Positions 44,501-52,231 of a DNA stretch of 61,853 nt are shown here, piece by piece; within the stretch, counting starts at the first letter, position 1, and every line of letters starts with the position of its first letter. The notes under the pieces were generated by a model. The model was not told the DNA's origin, did not search any database, and saw only the letters and a list, made by a program, of their open reading frames with translations. This stretch comes from Candidatus Effluviviaceae Genus I sp. GTDB lineage: Bacteria; Joyebacterota; Joyebacteria; Joyebacterales; Joyebacteraceae. Location of the stretch: positions 1 through 61,853 of the forward strand of contig VGIX01000008.1 of the NCBI GenBank assembly GCA_016867725.1, in the 5' to 3' direction. Both the position numbers and the translations under genes were made by a program.

Positions 44501-44710
44501 GCCGACCTCACCGCGTGGCTCGAGGGCTGGAGCCTGTGCCTCGATGAGATGAACTACCTGCGGACCGGCTACCGCACGGGCGGGCTGCTCGACGTGCACG
44601 TCGTGACGGACGAGGACATCACGAACAAGACCAGCTACGCCGCGAGGATCGGCGCGGTGACCGACCCTGCACGTCCCCTCACCCTGAGACACCCGCTGGC
44701 CGAGCGTTAG
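41528..44710 (+). CDS. ATP-grasp protein B: GAF-like, PPDK_N, C-terminal nucleotidyltransferase
   Basis: 1060 residues. Domain order: a GAF-like N-terminal domain (about 20-135; IADRVGSFLLHRRIEEM), a helical linker (about 150-330), the PPDK_N ATP-grasp (about 340-705) with HGKLGGKAAGLFLAKQ, IVRSSSLLEDSSGAAFSGKY, MIQEVVGARVG and LLQCRPQ, the same extra block as protein A (LIGPGRWGSRGDL about 786, FGTHFFQDLVEGEIRYLPLYP about 829), and a C-terminal nucleotidyltransferase domain (about 945-1060) with VFGSTKNASAGLKSDIDLLAHF, the GS-x-SDIDLL catalytic pattern. Again no phospho-His or PEP-binding barrel. Its start lies inside gene A (8-nt overlap), so a fixed ratio or complex is likely. Substrate unknown. 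Confidence 0.8.
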   Translation: MTDSARTTDELIRFFREREKELECLYRIEEILRSPLADVARACEAVVAAIPPGWQHPEVCIVRLSLGTDTYSSTGFVETPWAQTADITVQGKKAGEISVYYAKEMPAADDGPFLTHEARLLKAIADRVGSFLLHRRIEEMVAGVGEGKLEEGEGAWEVVLDLLRQTDPNLFATVSEKMLNILCWRGVEEAERLRERAGVAGEDDADEPSGLVNMPHERNEFEITKRLSGEIFSIAAEHYTDDQVLAYLRKWIQDDKLKFLVRVASSTLTIEEIVDALRQYRDLYVQGVDLADASKRGIVVALITRFLSSQPSYIRIAKNFCDVSDFFEFLDRVIYTPDSHGKLGGKAAGLFLAKQVLRRSPEAAAVAAKIRTPRSWYVASDVLLRFLSYNNMNEVVEQKYKDLNDVRREYPHVIQAFKNGRFPPEVVQGLSVVLDDLAGAPLIVRSSSLLEDSSGAAFSGKYRSLFIANQGTKRERLNALMDAISEVYASIVGPDPIEYRAERGLLDINEEMGIMIQEVVGARVGPYFFPAAAGVAFSRNEFRWSPRIRREDGLIRMVPGLGTRAVDRVSDDYPVLVAPGQPGLSVNVAPEEVVYYSPKKVDVINLETNAFETVDAKDLLAKHGQDIPMVEKLISVYDGQHLRTPLAMGLEPAGAGAAFTFQGLIGESDFVRQVDRILKVLEAALGTPVDIEFAHDGTDFYLLQCRPQSFGGPSAPAPIPKDVPKESIVFSANRYVSNGRMPDITHIVYVDPEKYGELPERADLIAVGRTVSRLNQLLPKKRFVLIGPGRWGSRGDLKLGVSVTYSDINRTAALIEVARRKGSYTPDLSFGTHFFQDLVEGEIRYLPLYPDDEGIAFNESFLLGAKNILADVVPEHADVADTVRLIDVPQATDGRILRVLMNAELNEALGFLAAPGGEAGDQASPAAGAERPADQSWAWRLRMAEQIASLLDGERFGVVAMYVFGSTKNASAGLKSDIDLLAHFRGTDLQRADLTAWLEGWSLCLDEMNYLRTGYRTGGLLDVHVVTDEDITNKTSYAARIGAVTDPARPLTLRHPLAER

Positions 44711-45555
44711 AGGAGTTCCCGCTCGGCGGCGGACGGGTCCTCCATGTCGAACCCGACGACGGCGAGCTCCGGGCCGTCGTGCGCCGCGGACACGGCCGTG
44801 GTGCCGCCCAGCGTCGTGCGCCACGATCCCGTGAGCCGCGCGGACTCGTGGACGTGGCCGTGAAGCGTCAGGTAGGGCCGGCGCTCCTCGATGAAGCGCC
44901 TGATCGCGATGCTCCCGATGTGCACGTCGACGGGCACGTGGTCGACGACAATGTCGTCGAGCGCCGCGCGGTCGAGGTCCGTGTCGTACGGCGGGGCATG
45001 GAAGAGGAAGACGGCGCGCCCGAGGTCGCGGTCGCGGGTCAGCTCGCCGAGGTCCTCGAGGATCGTCGCGTAGCGCGCCTCGTCCGGCGAGACGGGAACC
45101 GAACGGGCGCCTTCCTCGGGCGAGACGCACCCGGGCTCGAGGTGCCGAGAGACGTCGTAGCGCTCCCAGTCCTTGAGGCGGAACGGCGTGGGAGGCACGT
45201 ACGCGTAGCCGTACACGGTCCATTGCCCGAACGGCGTCGCCCGACCGTGCGCGTACACGAGGAGCCCGCGCTCGTCGGCGTCCTTCAGCCGCTCCTCGGT
45301 CCAGCGCCCGTCGTCGTTCCCGAGGATCGTGAAGACCTTCGGGTAGACCTTCCCGAGGCGCGCGCGCAGGTCATCCAGGCCGGCGAAGAGGCAGTCGCCC
45401 AGGAAGTCCTCCGGCGCATCCGGGAGATAGTGGTGCGGCATGATGTCGCCGCCGACGAACACGGCCGCCGGCGTCCGTCGAGCGATCTCGCCGAACAGCT
45501 TCCGGACGCGTTCCTCTCGTCCGTGAAGGTCGCTGACGAAGAGGCATCTCGTCAT
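44707..45555 (-). CDS. Calcineurin-like metallophosphoesterase
   Basis: 282 residues from an ATG at 45555, chosen because GAGGAG lies 9 nt upstream; a nearer ATG (45564) would touch the ribosome site. Metal-ligand motifs occur in order: FVSDLHG, FVGGDIMPH, ILGNDDG, FLFHAPPY and LTLHGHVHES. The GN-D-D in place of GNHD is typical of a subgroup of small phosphoesterases acting on nucleotides or as regulatory phosphatases. There is no signal peptide. It runs towards the ATP-grasp gene with a 4-nt overlap of stops. The divergent gene is the HD-domain protein. Substrate not assignable. Confidence 0.85.
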   Translation of the reverse strand: MTRCLFVSDLHGREERVRKLFGEIARRTPAAVFVGGDIMPHHYLPDAPEDFLGDCLFAGLDDLRARLGKVYPKVFTILGNDDGRWTEERLKDADERGLLVYAHGRATPFGQWTVYGYAYVPPTPFRLKDWERYDVSRHLEPGCVSPEEGARSVPVSPDEARYATILEDLGELTRDRDLGRAVFLFHAPPYDTDLDRAALDDIVVDHVPVDVHIGSIAIRRFIEERRPYLTLHGHVHESARLTGSWRTTLGGTTAVSAAHDGPELAVVGFDMEDPSAAERELL

Positions 45556-45608
45556 CGCGCACATCTCCTCGTTCGTGGCCTGCCGGCCATCGTAGCACGC
45601 GTCGGCAC

Positions 45609-45637
45609 TTGACCGCATCCGCGGGCTTGGGTAGATT
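45609..45637 (+). promoter_or_regulatory. Promoter of the HD-domain gene
   Basis: TTGACC (45609-45614), 17-bp spacer, TAGATT (45632-45637), 77 bp before ATG 45714 and in the divergent gap from the phosphoesterase gene. Confidence 0.65.
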
Positions 45638-45645
45638 GGGGAACA

Positions 45646-45666
45646 CCTGCCCCGCCGTGGGGCAGG
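45646..45666 (+). other. Leader hairpin of the HD-domain gene
   Basis: CCTGCCCC (45646-45653), 5-nt loop, GGGGCAGG (45659-45666): a perfect 8-bp stem at the very 5' end of the predicted message. A 5'-terminal stem of this kind usually protects RNA from decay; no T run follows. Confidence 0.45.
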
Positions 45667-45713
45667 CGCGGCTTTCCGGAGGAGGAGCGGGGCTGCCCCC
45701 GCGGAGAGGGGCC

Positions 45714-46379
45714 ATGGCGGACGTCACGTTCAACAAGGTCGCGAAGAACCAGGCCATCGGCAGCATGCTCCGGCAGGCCGACGAGCAGCTCAGGATCATC
45801 GGGTACACGGAGCACGGTGTTCGGCACGGGAAGTGGGTGGGGAGGACGGCGCAGCGGGTCCTCACGCAGCTCGGAAAGGACACGAGAGAGGCGGAGCTTG
45901 GCGGCATCGCCGGGTACCTGCACGACATCGGCAACCTGATCAACAGAGAGGACCACGCGCAATCGGGCGCGCTCCTGTCGTATCAGCTCCTGACGGAGAT
46001 GGGGTTGCCGCTCTCGGAGGTCATCACGATCGTCTCGTCGATAGGGAACCACCACGAGGACCACGGCGACCCCGTCGGGAACGTCTCCGCGGCGCTCATC
46101 CTCGCGGACAAGGCCGACGTGCACCGGTCGCGGGTCAGGAACCCGTCGACGCTCAGGTTCGACATCCATGACCGCGTGAACTTCGCCGTGAAGAAGTCCC
46201 AGCTCGAGGTCTATCCGGAGGAGCAGATCATCAAGCTGGATCTCACCATCGACACCTCGATCTCGCAGGTGATGGAGTACTTCGAGATCTTCATGTCGCG
46301 GATGGTGATCTCGAGGAAAGCGGCGGAGATCCTCGACTGCACGTACGAGCTCTCGATGAACGGCAACCGCCTGCTGTAG
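45714..46379 (+). CDS. HD-domain phosphohydrolase
   Basis: 221 residues from ATG 45714. The HD pattern is present: first His in YTEHGVRHGKW, His-Asp in GGIAGYLHDIGNLIN, His in REDHAQSGALL, and a later HHEDH (IGNHHEDHGDP), followed by ILADKADVHRSRVRN with the final Asp. The C-terminal third (DISISQVMEYFEIFMSR-like, LDCTYELSMNGNRLL) is an added domain not found in the minimal HD fold. Members hydrolyse nucleotides, (p)ppGpp or cyclic nucleotides, but no diagnostic GYP is seen. Its own promoter and 5' hairpin suggest separate control. The upstream extension of the frame runs through the promoter and is not coding. Confidence 0.82.
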   Translation: MADVTFNKVAKNQAIGSMLRQADEQLRIIGYTEHGVRHGKWVGRTAQRVLTQLGKDTREAELGGIAGYLHDIGNLINREDHAQSGALLSYQLLTEMGLPLSEVITIVSSIGNHHEDHGDPVGNVSAALILADKADVHRSRVRNPSTLRFDIHDRVNFAVKKSQLEVYPEEQIIKLDLTIDTSISQVMEYFEIFMSRMVISRKAAEILDCTYELSMNGNRLL

Positions 46380-46425
46380 ATCGCCGCGGGCCGGGCGCGC
46401 CCCCGGGCAGGACCGGGCATCGGGC

Positions 46426-46455
46426 TTGACAGGTCCGGGCGAAGGGCCCTATACT
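46426..46455 (+). promoter_or_regulatory. Strong promoter of the TPR lipoprotein gene
   Basis: TTGACA (46426-46431), 18-bp spacer, TATACT (46450-46455). It is among the closest matches to the E. coli consensus in the window, 60 bp before ATG 46516. Confidence 0.8.
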
Positions 46456-46515
46456 CCCTCCCTCGGGATTCCCTACGCGATCGATGGACCTTATCTCTCC
46501 TCAAGGGAGGGCAGA

Positions 46516-47631
46516 ATGAGGCGTGTGACCGCAGCCCTTGCGCTGCTGCTGGTGGCATCGGGCCTGTTGCTCACGGGGTGCGGAGCGGACCCGGCCTTCA
46601 CGAGCGGCAAGGTGTACCTGGCCGACCAGAACTACCAGCGGGCGATCGAGCAGCTCCACATCGCGATCAGGAACAACCCCAGCGCGTGGGAGCCCCGCGT
46701 GTATCTCGGCAGAACGTACGGCGACCTCGCAGAAGCGAGCACCGGGGAGTCCGTGACGTTCCCGATCACGAAGGACGGAAAGGCCGAGAAGATCGAGGTC
46801 CAGCCCGGCCAGACGGACATCCTACTGCCCCTGGTCCACGACGAGTTCCAGAAGGCGCTCGAGCTTGCTCCCGACGAGAAGGCCAAGGAGCAGGTAGAGA
46901 ACGCCATCACGCAGTACTGGCTGATCTTCCACAAGCGCGGCGAGCAGTACGTGGAGGCCGCGAGGTTCGAAGAGGCGGCCCCCGAGTTCGAGAAGGCGAT
47001 CGTCATCGACGACCGGCGCCCCGACGCGTACATCAACCTGGGGTACGCGCTCCACATGAGCGGCAACGAGGACCGCGCGATCGAGGTGTTCGAGAGCGCG
47101 CTCGAGCGCGCCCCGGGCAACGCCACGCTCAAGGAGAACCTCGTGAGCGTGTACCAGGCCAAGGGCGGAGCGCTCGCCTCGGCCGGCGACTATCCGAACG
47201 CGCTCAGGTACTTCGAGAAGATCCAGCGGGTGGCGCCCGAGACCGCCGACATCAACTACAACATCGGCCTCATGTACTACCAGACGAAGGAGTACCGCGA
47301 GGCGCTCAAGTACTTCCGTGTCCAGCTCGACACGTTCGGCGACGACGAGGAGGTCCTCTACCGCGTGTTCCTCGCGCACTGGGCCATCGCCACGAACTTC
47401 GACAACGAGGCGTCGGTCGCGATCGATGAGGAGTCGAAGGCCGTCGTGCTCCAGTCCGCGCAGGACGCCTACATGGCAGCTCTCGATCCGCTTCTCAAGC
47501 TCAAGGCGATGAACAGCGAAGAGGTGACGTACCATCGCGCGCTGGCCAGGGTGTACAACAAGCTCGGCCGGAACGACGAGGCGATGCAGGAGCTCAAGGA
47601 GGTCGAGGCGCTCCTGAAGGGCTCGGACTAG
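46516..47631 (+). CDS. TPR-repeat lipoprotein
   Basis: 371 residues. Lipobox LLLTGC after a short hydrophobic signal, so probably anchored in the outer or inner membrane. The rest is helical with recognisable TPR units: YLADQNYQRAIEQLHIAIRNNP (about 37-58), EAAPEFEKAIVIDDRRPDAYINLGYALHMSG (split here across about 155-190), RAIEVFESALERAPGNATLKENL and GDYPNALRYFEKIQRVAPETADINYNIGLMYYQTKEYREALKYF, read here as four to five repeats. An insert (about 78-105) breaks the pattern. TPR lipoproteins act as assembly scaffolds (for example BamD, PilF); no partner is identifiable. ATG 46516 follows AAGGGAGG. Single-gene unit with strong promoter. Confidence 0.85.
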   Translation: MRRVTAALALLLVASGLLLTGCGADPAFTSGKVYLADQNYQRAIEQLHIAIRNNPSAWEPRVYLGRTYGDLAEASTGESVTFPITKDGKAEKIEVQPGQTDILLPLVHDEFQKALELAPDEKAKEQVENAITQYWLIFHKRGEQYVEAARFEEAAPEFEKAIVIDDRRPDAYINLGYALHMSGNEDRAIEVFESALERAPGNATLKENLVSVYQAKGGALASAGDYPNALRYFEKIQRVAPETADINYNIGLMYYQTKEYREALKYFRVQLDTFGDDEEVLYRVFLAHWAIATNFDNEASVAIDEESKAVVLQSAQDAYMAALDPLLKLKAMNSEEVTYHRALARVYNKLGRNDEAMQELKEVEALLKGSD

Positions 47632-47693
47632 AGGACCGTCGCGGCTCCTGCGACCCGCGGAGCGCCGCGGTCCCGCGCAGAACCCGAAGCCGA

Positions 47694-47717
47694 GGCCCCG
47701 GCGGCAGTGCCGGGGCC
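47694..47717 (+). terminator. GC-only hairpin after the TPR gene
   Basis: GGCCCCGGC (47694-47702), 6-nt loop, GCCGGGGCC (47709-47717): perfect 9-bp stem, no T run. In the 145-bp gap before the KARI-like gene. It may end transcription weakly or protect the 3' end. Confidence 0.35.
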
Positions 47718-47776
47718 CCGGCGACGGGGGGCACAGCTCCTCGGACATCTCCTCCCCGGCGGCACACGCTTCCCAC

Positions 47777-48781
47777 ATGAGAGCCATCACAGAACGCCAG
47801 ATCAGGGGACAGCGCATCTCCCGCAAGACCGTGGCCGTCGTCGGGTTCGGAAGCCAGGGCGAGGCGCACGCGCTGAACCTGCGGGACTCCGGCGTGCGCG
47901 TCGTCGTCGGCCTGAGGCCGAGGAGCCGCTCCAGGGCGCGGGCGCGGGCCGCGGGGCTCGAGACGATGTCGGTGGGCGACGCGGCGGCGCGCGGCGACGT
48001 TGTCGCCGTGCTCGTGCCGGACGAGGTCGCCCGCGAGGTCTTCGACGACGAGATCGTGCGTCGCCTCAGGTCGGACGCGGCCGTGCTCTTCGCCCACGGT
48101 TTCGCCGTGCGGTTCAGCGGCCTCGTCGTCCCGGAGGGCAGGGACGTCATCATGGTCGCGCCGATGGGGCCGGGGCAGAGGCTGCGCGAGCGCTACCTCG
48201 CCGGCGGCGGCCTGCCCGCGTCGTTCGCCGTGGAGCGCGACGCGACGGGGCACGCCAGGGCGACCGCGCTCGGCTACGCGAAGGCGATCGGGTGCGCGCG
48301 CGTGGGGCTCTTCGAGACGACGTTCGCGGAGGAGACCGAGATCGACCTCTTCGCCGAGCAGGCCGTGCTCTGCGGCGGCGTCACGCGGCTCGTGACCGCG
48401 GCGTTCGACACGCTTGTCGAGGCGGGCTACGACCCGACCCTGGCCTACATGGAGTGCCTCTACGAGCTCGACCTCACCGCGGGCCTCATCCAGCGATACG
48501 GCATCGCCGGCATGCGGGACCGCATCAGCCGCACCGCGCTCTTCGGCGACATGGTCAGCGGCGACCTGGTCGTGGGGAAGGAGTCGCGGAAGGGGATGCG
48601 ACGGATCCTCGAGCGGGTCAGAAGCGGCTCGTTCGCCAGGCTCTGGATCGCGGACCGGCGAAGGGGGTACCCCGAGCTCCGGCGGCGGCTCGCCGGGGAG
48701 CCGGGCCGGCTCGTCGAGCGCGTCGGGCGGAAGCTCGCGGGCGTCGCGCACGCCCCGCGGAGCGCCGGGAAATCACCTTGA
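47777..48781 (+). CDS. Ketol-acid reductoisomerase-like protein with altered active site
   Basis: 334 residues, the length of class I KARI. The NADP Rossmann motif is intact (VAVVGFGSQGEAHALNLRDSG), as are His107 in HGF, the metal-binding Asp/Glu in EIDLFAEQAVLCGG, two Glu in TLAYMECLYELDL and Ser in RISRTALFGD. The catalytic Lys expected in the APKGPG motif is Met130 (VAPMGPGQ). That Lys contacts the metal-bound substrate, so the usual branched-chain reaction is doubtful. No ilvB/ilvN/leu genes are near. Best described as a KARI paralogue with changed chemistry or substrate. The 3' end overlaps the rho promoter. Confidence 0.78.
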   Translation: MRAITERQIRGQRISRKTVAVVGFGSQGEAHALNLRDSGVRVVVGLRPRSRSRARARAAGLETMSVGDAAARGDVVAVLVPDEVAREVFDDEIVRRLRSDAAVLFAHGFAVRFSGLVVPEGRDVIMVAPMGPGQRLRERYLAGGGLPASFAVERDATGHARATALGYAKAIGCARVGLFETTFAEETEIDLFAEQAVLCGGVTRLVTAAFDTLVEAGYDPTLAYMECLYELDLTAGLIQRYGIAGMRDRISRTALFGDMVSGDLVVGKESRKGMRRILERVRSGSFARLWIADRRRGYPELRRRLAGEPGRLVERVGRKLAGVAHAPRSAGKSP

Positions 48782-48806
48782 CAGCATGCGGGGTCGGGAC
48801 TACCAT
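48778..48806 (+). promoter_or_regulatory. Promoter of the rho-rpmE cluster
   Basis: TTGACA (48778-48783), 17-bp spacer, TACCAT (48801-48806). The -35 overlaps the last codons of the KARI-like gene. A leader of about 190 nt follows before ATG 49001. Confidence 0.75.
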
Positions 48807-48815
48807 GATGGACGA

Positions 48816-48961
48816 CCGGCGCGCTTTGCGCCGGGTTTCCCCAAGGTGCCCTTCTGGAGCAGGCAGACCTCGCGTTCACCTCACATCGAGGACTCCGAGT
48901 GTAGCTTGCGACACGGGATCCACGACGCACACGGAGACGGCCGGCGGTCGGTAGCCGCCGG
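48816..48961 (+). promoter_or_regulatory. Structured leader of rho (two hairpins)
   Basis: Hairpin 1: CCGGCGC (48816-48822), 5-nt loop, GCGCCGG (48828-48834), then GTTTCC. Hairpin 2: CCGGCGG (48941-48947), 7-nt loop, CCGCCGG (48955-48961), then TTCCG. Two stable stems in a long untranslated leader are compatible with attenuation. Rho is autoregulated through its leader in other bacteria; that mechanism is inferred here. Confidence 0.4.
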
Positions 48962-49000
48962 TTCCGCGCACACCCAACCCACTCTCTGAGGTAGGAAGGA

Positions 49001-50476
49001 ATGCCAGAAAAGCAGGACAGCAGGACCACCGGCACGAGGCGGCGGACACCGGCCACCAGGACCCCGAGGGCATCCGCGGCAACCCCGGGACCGCCACCCG
49101 ACCCGGCCGCCGAACGGCCCACGCAACGCTCCGCTCCGCCGGCGGCCACCGTGGCGCGCGGGACGGAGGAGAAGGACTCCGAGGCGCCGTCGGGCCTCCC
49201 ACCGATCCCCACGAACGGCGAGAACCTGAACATCGGCGAGCTCAAGCAGCGCACGATCCGCGAGCTCGTCCAGTACGCGGAGCACCTGGGCCTCGAGGGA
49301 GTCGGCGGCCTCAGGAAGCAGGACCTCGTCTTCAAGATCCTCGAGGGGCAGGCTCACCGGAACGGTCTCATCTTCAGTGAGGGCGTGCTCGAGATCCTGC
49401 CCGACGGGTACGGGTTCCTGCGGTCGGCCGACTACAACTACCTCCCGGGGCCCGACGACATCTACGTCTCGCCGTCCCAGATCAAGCGCTTCGACCTCAG
49501 GAAGGGCGACGTGGTCTCGGGACAGGTGAGGCCTCCGAAGGAGAACGAGCGGTACTTCGCGCTCCTCCGCGTCGAGGCGGTCAACTTCGAGAACCCCGAG
49601 ACCGCGAAGAACAAGATCCTCTTTGAGAACCTGACGCCTCTCTACCCGCAGGAGCGGCTCAAGCTCGAGCTGGACCCCAGCGACATGACGACGCGCATCA
49701 TCGACCTCCTCTCGCCCATCGGGAAGGGGCAGCGAGGTCTGATCGTGTCGCCGCCGCGCGCCGGCAAGACGGTCATCCTCCAGAAGATCGCGAACAGCAT
49801 CACCACCAACCACCCCGACGTCGTCCTCATCGTCCTCCTGATCGACGAGCGCCCCGAGGAGGTCACCGACATGCAGCGGTCGGTCAAGGGGGAGGTCATC
49901 AGCTCGACGTTCGACGAGCCGGCCGACCGGCACGTGCAGGTCGCCGACATGGTCATCGAGAAGGCCAAGCGGCTCGTCGAGCACAAGAAGGACGTGGTCG
50001 TACTCCTCGACTCCATCACGCGGCTCGCGAGGGCGCACAACACGGTCGTTCCGCACAGCGGGAAGATCCTCACGGGCGGCGTGGACGCCAACGCGCTCCA
50101 GCGGCCCAAGCGCTTCTTCGGCGCCGCGAGGAACACCGAGGACGCTGGGTCGCTCACCATCATGGCGACCGCGCTCATCGACACGGGATCGAGGATGGAC
50201 GAGGTCATCTTCGAGGAGTTCAAGGGCACGGGCAACATGGAGCTCGTGCTGGACCGGCGGCTCACCGACCGGCGCATCTTCCCCTCGATCGACATTCTGA
50301 AGTCGGGCACGCGGAAGGAAGAGCTCCTGCTGCCGGAGGAGCAGATCAACAGGCTGTGGGTTCTCAGGAAGTTCCTGAGCGAGCAGACGCCCGTGGGGGC
50401 GATGGAGTTCCTCCTGGACAAGATCCGTTTCACGAAGACCAACCAGGAGTTCCTGACCTCGATGAGCTCGCTGTAG
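49001..50476 (+). CDS. rho: Transcription termination factor Rho
   Basis: 491 residues. The first 75 are low-complexity Pro/Arg/Ala/Thr (an N-terminal extension). They are followed by Rho_N ([22 protein letters not shown]), the cold-shock RNA-binding domain ([30 protein letters not shown] with splits), and the ATPase: Walker [37 protein letters not shown]-like, Walker [17 protein letters not shown], the Q/R loops in [22 protein letters not shown], and RRIFPSIDI. Fully conserved. The extension is commoner in actinobacterial and some other Rho proteins and may aid RNA binding. Start ATG 49001 with AGGAAGGA just upstream. Transcribed with rpmE and the genes to the right. Confidence 0.96.
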   Translation: MPEKQDSRTTGTRRRTPATRTPRASAATPGPPPDPAAERPTQRSAPPAATVARGTEEKDSEAPSGLPPIPTNGENLNIGELKQRTIRELVQYAEHLGLEGVGGLRKQDLVFKILEGQAHRNGLIFSEGVLEILPDGYGFLRSADYNYLPGPDDIYVSPSQIKRFDLRKGDVVSGQVRPPKENERYFALLRVEAVNFENPETAKNKILFENLTPLYPQERLKLELDPSDMTTRIIDLLSPIGKGQRGLIVSPPRAGKTVILQKIANSITTNHPDVVLIVLLIDERPEEVTDMQRSVKGEVISSTFDEPADRHVQVADMVIEKAKRLVEHKKDVVVLLDSITRLARAHNTVVPHSGKILTGGVDANALQRPKRFFGAARNTEDAGSLTIMATALIDTGSRMDEVIFEEFKGTGNMELVLDRRLTDRRIFPSIDILKSGTRKEELLLPEEQINRLWVLRKFLSEQTPVGAMEFLLDKIRFTKTNQEFLTSMSSL

Positions 50477-50503
50477 GCCCACGGGCAACGGAGGACGAAG
50501 GGC

Positions 50504-50770
50504 ATGAAGAAGGAGATCCACCCGAAGTACCAGGAAGCCACCGTCACGTGCGTGTGCGGCAACCAGTTCAAGACGCGATCGACGCTCAAGGAGATCAAGG
50601 TCGAGATCTGCGCCGCGTGCCATCCGTTCTTCACCGGCCAGCAGAAGCTCGTCGACAGCGCGGGGCGCGTCGAGCGCTTCGTGAAGAAGTACGGGAAGAT
50701 CGGATCGACGGACTCCGCGGCCGCGAAGACCGAGGCGCCTGCGGCCGGAGAGACGAAGCCCGCGGAGTAG
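50504..50770 (+). CDS. rpmE: Ribosomal protein L31, zinc-binding type
   Basis: 88 residues. The L31 sequence starts [21 protein letters not shown] and has four Cys (two in CVC, two in CAACHPF), the zinc-coordinating form. It is longer than E. coli L31 (70) because of an Ala/Glu/Lys tail (about residues 69-88). L31 bridges the two ribosomal subunits. The zinc form is often paired with a zinc-free paralogue under Zur control; none is in the window. It follows rho by 27 bp, the standard neighbour order, and precedes the thyX-like gene by 3 bp. Confidence 0.95.
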   Translation: MKKEIHPKYQEATVTCVCGNQFKTRSTLKEIKVEICAACHPFFTGQQKLVDSAGRVERFVKKYGKIGSTDSAAAKTEAPAAGETKPAE

Positions 50771-50773
50771 GCC

Positions 50774-52231
50774 ATGCCTGAGACAGGGCACCCGCTCCGC
50801 GTCTACACGCTCGACGGGCTGCCGGCCGAGGTCGTCGCCGTCGCCTTCGCGAAGACCTCGCGCGTGCCGGACCCCTTCGACGCCATCGCGCGCGAGCTCA
50901 CCGAGGCGGATTCGTCCCGCTTTCACGAGAAGTGGGTGGTCGGCTACGGGCACTCGTCGGTGGCCGAGCACGCGGTGCTCTCCATCGCCGTCGAGAACCT
51001 GTCGGTCCTCGCGGCGAAGGTCCTCGAGGAGAACCGGCTCTCTTCCTTCACCGAGAAGTCCACGCGCTATCAGGTCATGGACGGCTCGAACTACCACACG
51101 CCGCCTGCCTTCTCGGACGGGCGCCCCGCTGCGGCGTACCGCGGCGCCGTGACCGCGCTCTTCGCGGCGTACGCCGACGCGGTCCGCGAGGCCCGGGCGT
51201 GGTGCGAGCGCGAGGCCGCCGAGCGGCCGACCGAGGGCGCGCCGAGCCCGTCGGCCAGGGCCTGCGACATGGTGCGCTGCCTCCTTCCGGCCGCCGCCAA
51301 GACGAACGTCGGCTGGACGGTCAACGCGCGCAGCCTCGGACACGCCGTCGTGAAGATGGCATCCCACGAGCTGTCCGAGGTGCGGGAGATCGCGCGGGAG
51401 CTCAAGCGCGTCGCCGGGGCGAAGTTGCCGACGCTCCTGCGACACACCGAGGCGTCGCCGTACCTCGCGGCGTGGGAGGAGCGGGTGAACGCGGCCGCGC
51501 CGGGGCGCTCCCCGGTGCGGGGAGGCCGTGGCGCGGAGAGCGGGGCCGACGGCGTGCGCCTCGTGCGGCACGACCCCGACGGCGAGGAGAGGGTCCTGGC
51601 AGCGCTCCTCTTCCGGGCGACCGGGCGCTCGTACGCCGACGCCCGGGCCGCGGTCGCCGACATGAACGAGAAGGCAAGGCGTGCGCTCTTGGATGCGTCG
51701 CTTCGCGGGATCGGAGGCCATGAGGCGCCGGTCCGCGAGTTCGAGAGCGCAGGCTACACCTTTGAGATCGTGGTGGACTTCGGCGCCTACAGGGACATCC
51801 AGCGCCACAGGATGACGAGTCAGACGCGCCAGCTTCTCGGGGTCGAGCTCGGCTACGCGATCCCCGACGACGCGCGCGCGGCCGGCGTGGCGGGGCGCGT
51901 CGAGCGCGCGCTCGACGAGGCGCGCGAGCGGTGCCGCGAGCTTGCCGCCATCGACCCCGTGCACGCGCAGTATGCCGTCCCGCTGGCGTTCAACCAGCGG
52001 TTCCTCATCTCGATGAACTTCAGGGAGGCGTACCAGTTCGTGCGCCTGCGCTCGCGGTCCGGCGGACACGAGTCGTACAGGCGCGTGGCGCGCGCCGTGA
52101 AGCGCGAGATCGAGCGAGCGCACCCGCTCCTGGGCGCGCTCATCCCGGCGGGCGACGCAGGCGCGCCGGACGGACGCGCGCAGTGCGCGGCGGCGCAGGC
52201 GGAAGGCGGGCCGCGGCCCGCGCGGACGTGA
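50774..52231 (+). CDS. Tandem double-domain ThyX-like protein
   Basis: 485 residues, about twice the 230 of a normal ThyX, made of two ThyX-like halves (about 1-235 and 255-470). ThyX makes dTMP from dUMP with FAD and methylene-tetrahydrofolate, and its signature is RHRxxSxNExSxRY. In the first half the region reads [14 protein letters not shown] (86-99), keeping the dUMP-binding half but not Arg-His. In the second half it reads [13 protein letters not shown] (344-356), keeping the flavin-binding half but not NExSxRY. Long double-domain ThyX proteins of this kind are known only as uncharacterised family members. Clustered with rho and rpmE (3-bp gap). The C-terminal 30 residues are disordered. 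Confidence 0.8.
   Translation: MPETGHPLRVYTLDGLPAEVVAVAFAKTSRVPDPFDAIARELTEADSSRFHEKWVVGYGHSSVAEHAVLSIAVENLSVLAAKVLEENRLSSFTEKSTRYQVMDGSNYHTPPAFSDGRPAAAYRGAVTALFAAYADAVREARAWCEREAAERPTEGAPSPSARACDMVRCLLPAAAKTNVGWTVNARSLGHAVVKMASHELSEVREIARELKRVAGAKLPTLLRHTEASPYLAAWEERVNAAAPGRSPVRGGRGAESGADGVRLVRHDPDGEERVLAALLFRATGRSYADARAAVADMNEKARRALLDASLRGIGGHEAPVREFESAGYTFEIVVDFGAYRDIQRHRMTSQTRQLLGVELGYAIPDDARAAGVAGRVERALDEARERCRELAAIDPVHAQYAVPLAFNQRFLISMNFREAYQFVRLRSRSGGHESYRRVARAVKREIERAHPLLGALIPAGDAGAPDGRAQCAAAQAEGGPRPART

Noticed and set aside
46456-46511. CCCTCCCT / AGGGAGGG inverted repeat that might hide the ribosome site of the TPR gene
   Set aside because: The left arm falls between the -10 and the predicted start site, so most of it would not be in the RNA; purine-rich ribosome sites often match such tracts by chance.
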